A stretch of 64,000 bases of DNA from contig NZ_JBGGWA010000009.1 of the NCBI RefSeq assembly GCF_041321145.1, positions 124,001 through 188,000 of the forward strand. The letters are read 5' to 3'. Every line of letters begins with the position of its first letter. Within the stretch, counting starts at the first letter, position 1. Below, one piece after another: positions 61,330 to 64,000 of this stretch. A program made the position numbers and the translations under genes. A model generated the notes under the pieces. The model saw only the letters and a program-made list of their open reading frames with translations. It was not told the DNA's origin and did not search any database. The DNA comes from Paraburkholderia sp041321145. GTDB lineage: Bacteria > Pseudomonadota > Gammaproteobacteria > Burkholderiales > Burkholderiaceae.

Positions 61330-62049
61330 ATGCCTATCCGTTTCGATGCCGCCGACGCCCACTGGCGCGTCGCGCCCTTGCCCGGCTTTAGTGCCGCCCA
61401 GAAAGACTGGCTCACTCGCGGGGGTTCGCTGACCGCGCATCTGCGCACGCTCGGCGCGGTTGCGGTGCGCGTGACGCGCGAAGGTGTCGCGCTGCCGTGG
61501 GCGGACGAGCACGCCGCGCTCGGCCTCGGTCCGCGCGCACCGGTGTGGCTTCGGGAAGTGGTGCTGTCAGTGGACGGGGTGCCGTTTGTCGCGGCGCACA
61601 GCGTCGCGCCGCTCGCGGCGAGCGTCGGCGTGTGGCAGGCCATGCGCCGGCTGCGCACGCGGCCGCTCGCTGAGTTGCTGTACAGCGATAGCAGCGTCGC
61701 GCGTTCTTCGCTGGTGAGCCGCAGGTTGACGGCCCATCATCCGCTGTATCGACTGGCCGAGCGGGAGATCGGCGCAAAGCCGCCGCATGCGCTGGTCGCG
61801 CGCCGCTCGGTATTCCAGCGTCACGGCGCACCGCTGATGGTGACCGAATGCATGTTGCCGGCACTGTGGGCACATCTGGCGTCATGGTCGGAATTGGGCG
61901 AGCCGCATCAGTCGCCCGGGTCGCGCAAGTCGTCCGCGCACGCGTTGCACGCGGCGCATTCGCGCGTACGGGAGCACGGTCGTCCACTCGAGCATACCGC
62001 GTCGCGCGCGCATCTTGCGGCTCGCGTATCGGACGAGGGGAGCCGCTGA
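61330..62049 (+). CDS. ubiC: Chorismate-pyruvate lyase, UbiC-like
   Basis: A 239-aa enzyme expected to convert chorismate to 4-hydroxybenzoate and pyruvate, the first committed step of ubiquinone synthesis. LTRGGSLTAHLRTLG, VWLREVVLSVDGVPFVAAHSVAP, LAELLYSDSSVARSSL and HPLYRLA with ARRSVFQRHGAPLMVTECMLP follow UbiC. E. coli UbiC is about 165 aa; the 60-residue tail here (after LWAHLAS) is Ser/His/Arg-rich and may be disordered or a mis-placed end. No clear ribosome site. ubiA is not adjacent. Confidence 0.85.
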   Translation: MPIRFDAADAHWRVAPLPGFSAAQKDWLTRGGSLTAHLRTLGAVAVRVTREGVALPWADEHAALGLGPRAPVWLREVVLSVDGVPFVAAHSVAPLAASVGVWQAMRRLRTRPLAELLYSDSSVARSSLVSRRLTAHHPLYRLAEREIGAKPPHALVARRSVFQRHGAPLMVTECMLPALWAHLASWSELGEPHQSPGSRKSSAHALHAAHSRVREHGRPLEHTASRAHLAARVSDEGSR

Positions 62050-62170
62050 TGCTGTGCGGTTTTCCTCCCGACGTCGCGGCGAATCAAGGCCGCGTACTTG
62101 AACATGATCCGGAGCGTAGTCGGCGCGTCAAGGTTGCGTTGCGCAGCCTCGTTGCATCGGAGGCCGGTTC

Positions 62171-62713
62171 ATGACGCTGAAACGTTGCTTTCCGCCAGTA
62201 GTGGATCCAAACACTCGGGTGCTCGTGCTTGGCAGCTTGCCTGGAGAAGTTTCGCTCACACACAATCAATATTACGCACACAAGCAAAATCGTTTCTGGG
62301 TTTTGGTTGGCGACGTCATCGAGAAGAATCTGAGTATGGAGTACGCAGACCGTCTGCGGACGCTGCTCGAACACCGCATTGGCTTATGGGATGTGGTGGC
62401 CGAGGCGCGACGCACCGGGAGTCTGGACAGCAATATACGTGATCACGCGAGCAACGATCTTATTGCGCTTATCGATACGCTGCCTGATCTGGTTGCTATC
62501 GCGTTCAACGGCGGAACGGCGGCGAAAATTGGCGAGCGCATTCTCGGGGAACGTATCAGGCAATATCGAATTCTCAAGCTCCCATCGAGTAGCCCAGCGT
62601 ATGCTGCGGTTCCCTATTCGACCAAGCTGCTGGCGTGGCGGGAGCTGCGTCGCTGGTTGTTTGCCGATGGTGAATCTGGGAGCGTGGATTCGGTGTCAAT
62701 ACGCGGCCTTTAG
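62171..62713 (+). CDS. DNA-deoxyinosine glycosylase (HDG, UDG family 6-like)
   Basis: A 180-aa base-excision enzyme of the uracil-DNA-glycosylase superfamily. VLGSLPGEVSL (the GSLPG motif of this family), HNQYYAHKQNRFW, LWDVV and KLPSSSPAY (C-terminal active-site loop) match the hypoxanthine-DNA glycosylase group that removes deaminated adenine. It starts 121 bases after ubiC on the same strand. The C-terminal 15 residues past LRRWLF are unconserved. Strict specificity (hypoxanthine versus uracil) cannot be told from the sequence. Confidence 0.85.
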   Translation: MTLKRCFPPVVDPNTRVLVLGSLPGEVSLTHNQYYAHKQNRFWVLVGDVIEKNLSMEYADRLRTLLEHRIGLWDVVAEARRTGSLDSNIRDHASNDLIALIDTLPDLVAIAFNGGTAAKIGERILGERIRQYRILKLPSSSPAYAAVPYSTKLLAWRELRRWLFADGESGSVDSVSIRGL

Positions 62714-62919
62714 CATTAACTACTTTTTCATAGTGTTATCACTGGGTGACTCCGCTCGGCAAGCTCACGCGTTTATGCAAAACGAAGGGACCAATACGAT
62801 CTTAAGGACGGTCATATCAGTTATCGGTCCCGTGGCTAAGCCAGCAAGCAACGTCATGGACTTCCGTGAAGATAAAGAGTGGACCTTGAAGCATGCGTTT
62901 CGGCATAGTTGAAGTCGTA

Positions 62920-63525
62920 TTATTTTGAGCGCGGCGCATGCGGTATTTCCGCCACTTTGTACTGCATCATGTCAGGAACGTTTGCGACCGGGACAAGATT
63001 TTTATCGGTTTCCGGTTTCGCGTCGTTCGCCGAAACCTTCGGCACGTCAATATCGCACGGGGTCTTCGTCGTCGCAGCAGCAGCGCGGAACGAATCATCC
63101 TGACACATGATGTTGAAAGAAATGTCCTTGCGGTCCATCCGCCAGGCAACTGCCGCGTTCAGACGGCGGTTGCAATCCTGATCCTTGATCGTGGCCGCGC
63201 CCGTGGCACCGACGCCGACGACCGACACAGCGGCGGACACCGACCCCCAACACGTTTCGGTCACCGATGCGGTAAGCGATGGGGCGTATACAGTCGGTGC
63301 GCTCTTTACCGTGTAGCTGCCGGTGTAGCCGACTTCCGATTGAGTCGGAACTAGCTGCGCGTTTGCGACTCCGTTCGGATTTGATCCACCACCGGTGCCG
63401 ACGTTCACATTTACCTGGTTTGCCAGTTGAGCGGTCGATTGCGTACCGTTGGTGATGGTACCGGTCGCCTGGGCCATTGCGCCCCCGCTCAATAGCATCA
63501 TGCCAACGACAATAGCGTATTTCAT
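62920..63525 (-). CDS. Secreted protein of unknown function, four cysteines
   Basis: A 201-aa exported protein. Signal peptide 1-18 (cleavage AMA|QATG). The mature N-terminus is Asn/Gly/Thr/Gln-rich (GTITNGTQSTAQLANQVNVNVGTGGGSNPNG). The rest has four cysteines (ETCWGS, DQDCNRR, MCQDDS, TPCDI). The C-x-GS, D-x-DC-x-RR, MCQ and TPC spacing vaguely recalls tail or virion proteins of some Burkholderia and Pseudomonas podoviruses, a memory-based impression only. GGAGA precedes the ATG. It lies 75 bases downstream of the low-complexity gene on the same strand, so it is probably co-transcribed. Confidence 0.65.
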   Translation of the reverse strand: MKYAIVVGMMLLSGGAMAQATGTITNGTQSTAQLANQVNVNVGTGGGSNPNGVANAQLVPTQSEVGYTGSYTVKSAPTVYAPSLTASVTETCWGSVSAAVSVVGVGATGAATIKDQDCNRRLNAAVAWRMDRKDISFNIMCQDDSFRAAAATTKTPCDIDVPKVSANDAKPETDKNLVPVANVPDMMQYKVAEIPHAPRSK

Positions 63526-63600
63526 TATTAGGTCTCCGTTGTTTTGAGAGGCGGGGTCGTCCCCCGCCTTGCACGCACAGATCAGGTTACTGCTCGCGAT

Positions 63601-64000
63601 TTACCAAGGGTGGAAACCCTGACTCGAATGCCCCGAATTGAACGAGCCGAAGCCGCCGACGCCAGCTCCCACTTCGCCGACCCAGCCGTCCGCATTTGAC
63701 GTCGCATTGCCGTTCGCGCTAACCCAGCCACCCTGATTCGAACCGTAGCCCGAAGCGCTGTAAATGCTCGAGCCGAAGTCCTGCGAACCCGTGCTGCTAG
63801 CGACCGAGAAGCCGCTGTTGGTGAAGTTGTTCAACCCGCTCGACGTCGACGACGTGTTGTTGCCATTGCCTTGGTTCGTATTTGCGGTATTGCTCGTGTT
63901 GGTGAAGCCCGCATTCGTGCCGAAGGTGACCGACGTGTTGGCGAAGCTTTGATTACCCGCGTTGAAGGTACCCGAGCTCGAGCCAGGGCCATTTAGCGAT
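63601..64000 (-). CDS. Asn/Ser/Gly/Thr-rich low-complexity protein, 5' end outside window
   Basis: The frame is open from the window edge to the stop at 63601, giving at least 132 codons; the start lies beyond 64000. The composition is extreme: Asn, Ser, Thr and Gly dominate (NTSNTANTNQGNGNNTSSTS), with Phe/Tyr/Trp spaced through, ending SGHSSQGFHPW. Short units such as TFNAGNQSF and TFGTNAGF suggest degenerate repeats. Such sequences occur in secreted adhesins, curli-like subunits and phage fibres; which applies here is unknown. A TTG at 63834 is a less likely internal start. Confidence 0.6.
   Translation of the reverse strand, partial: SLNGPGSSSGTFNAGNQSFANTSVTFGTNAGFTNTSNTANTNQGNGNNTSSTSSGLNNFTNSGFSVASSTGSQDFGSSIYSASGYGSNQGGWVSANGNATSNADGWVGEVGAGVGGFGSFNSGHSSQGFHPW

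Noticed and set aside
1..64000. CRISPR arrays, insertion sequences, integrases or toxin-antitoxin pairs.
   Set aside because: No direct-repeat spacer arrays, terminal inverted repeats, transposase motifs or paired small toxin/antitoxin genes were seen.

Overview
The window is a 64 kb stretch of a high-GC betaproteobacterial chromosome, most likely Paraburkholderia or a close Burkholderiaceae relative. This is judged from gene content and protein style: a 375-aa Gram-negative porin, MocR and LysR regulators, CsbD and DUF883 stress proteins, adjacent parE-parC, a dcm-vsr pair and chrA. No insertion sequence, integrase, rRNA operon or CRISPR array was seen. One tRNA gene, Arg(CCT), is present. 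The species call is inference.

Layout. 0-3 kb: a hisQMP-type amino-acid ABC transporter without its binding protein. 3-7 kb: a pirin, then a Cpx-like module in which a Spy/CpxP-like periplasmic protein is divergent from an OmpR-family regulator and a sensor kinase, with paired GTAA-type boxes between them. 7-13 kb: a Cache-GGDEF cyclase and a two-gene NitT/TauT-like ABC system with a fused double permease. 13-19 kb: an envelope-stress-like neighbourhood with two paralogous glycine-zipper lipoproteins, a PspF-like sigma-54 activator, a near-perfect -24/-12 promoter driving a DUF883 (ElaB/YqjD-type) gene, a candidate small RNA or structured leader, and an NtrC-type response regulator. 19-29 kb: trehalose-6-phosphate synthase, an MFS pump, a YbhB-like protein, vsr and dcm, small stress proteins, a glutathione transferase and a porin.

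29-37 kb is the most distinctive block. Eight tightly coupled same-strand genes encode a Tat-exported binding protein, ATPase and permease, then an FAD oxidoreductase, a class III CoA-transferase, a crotonase-fold enzyme lacking one catalytic Glu, a 7Fe-type ferredoxin and a LysR regulator. A strong promoter with an overlapping dyad lies in front, and a porin is divergent. The order suggests that an organic acid is imported, activated as a CoA thioester, transformed by the crotonase and coupled to a ferredoxin-linked redox step. The substrate is unknown.

37-64 kb is mostly conserved chromosome: a semialdehyde dehydrogenase, tRNA-Arg, rubredoxin, a DUF4399 protein, Uup, ParE/ParC, a CopD-like protein, ChrA, a GGDEF-EAL protein, RidA, two fold-type I PLP proteins (one a MocR regulator with a repeat-rich operator), HtpG, a TPR-glycosyltransferase-like protein, an OmpA-type lipoprotein, UbiC and a deoxyinosine glycosylase. 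The right edge holds two unrecognised secreted or low-complexity genes. The last is Asn/Ser/Gly-rich and runs off the window.
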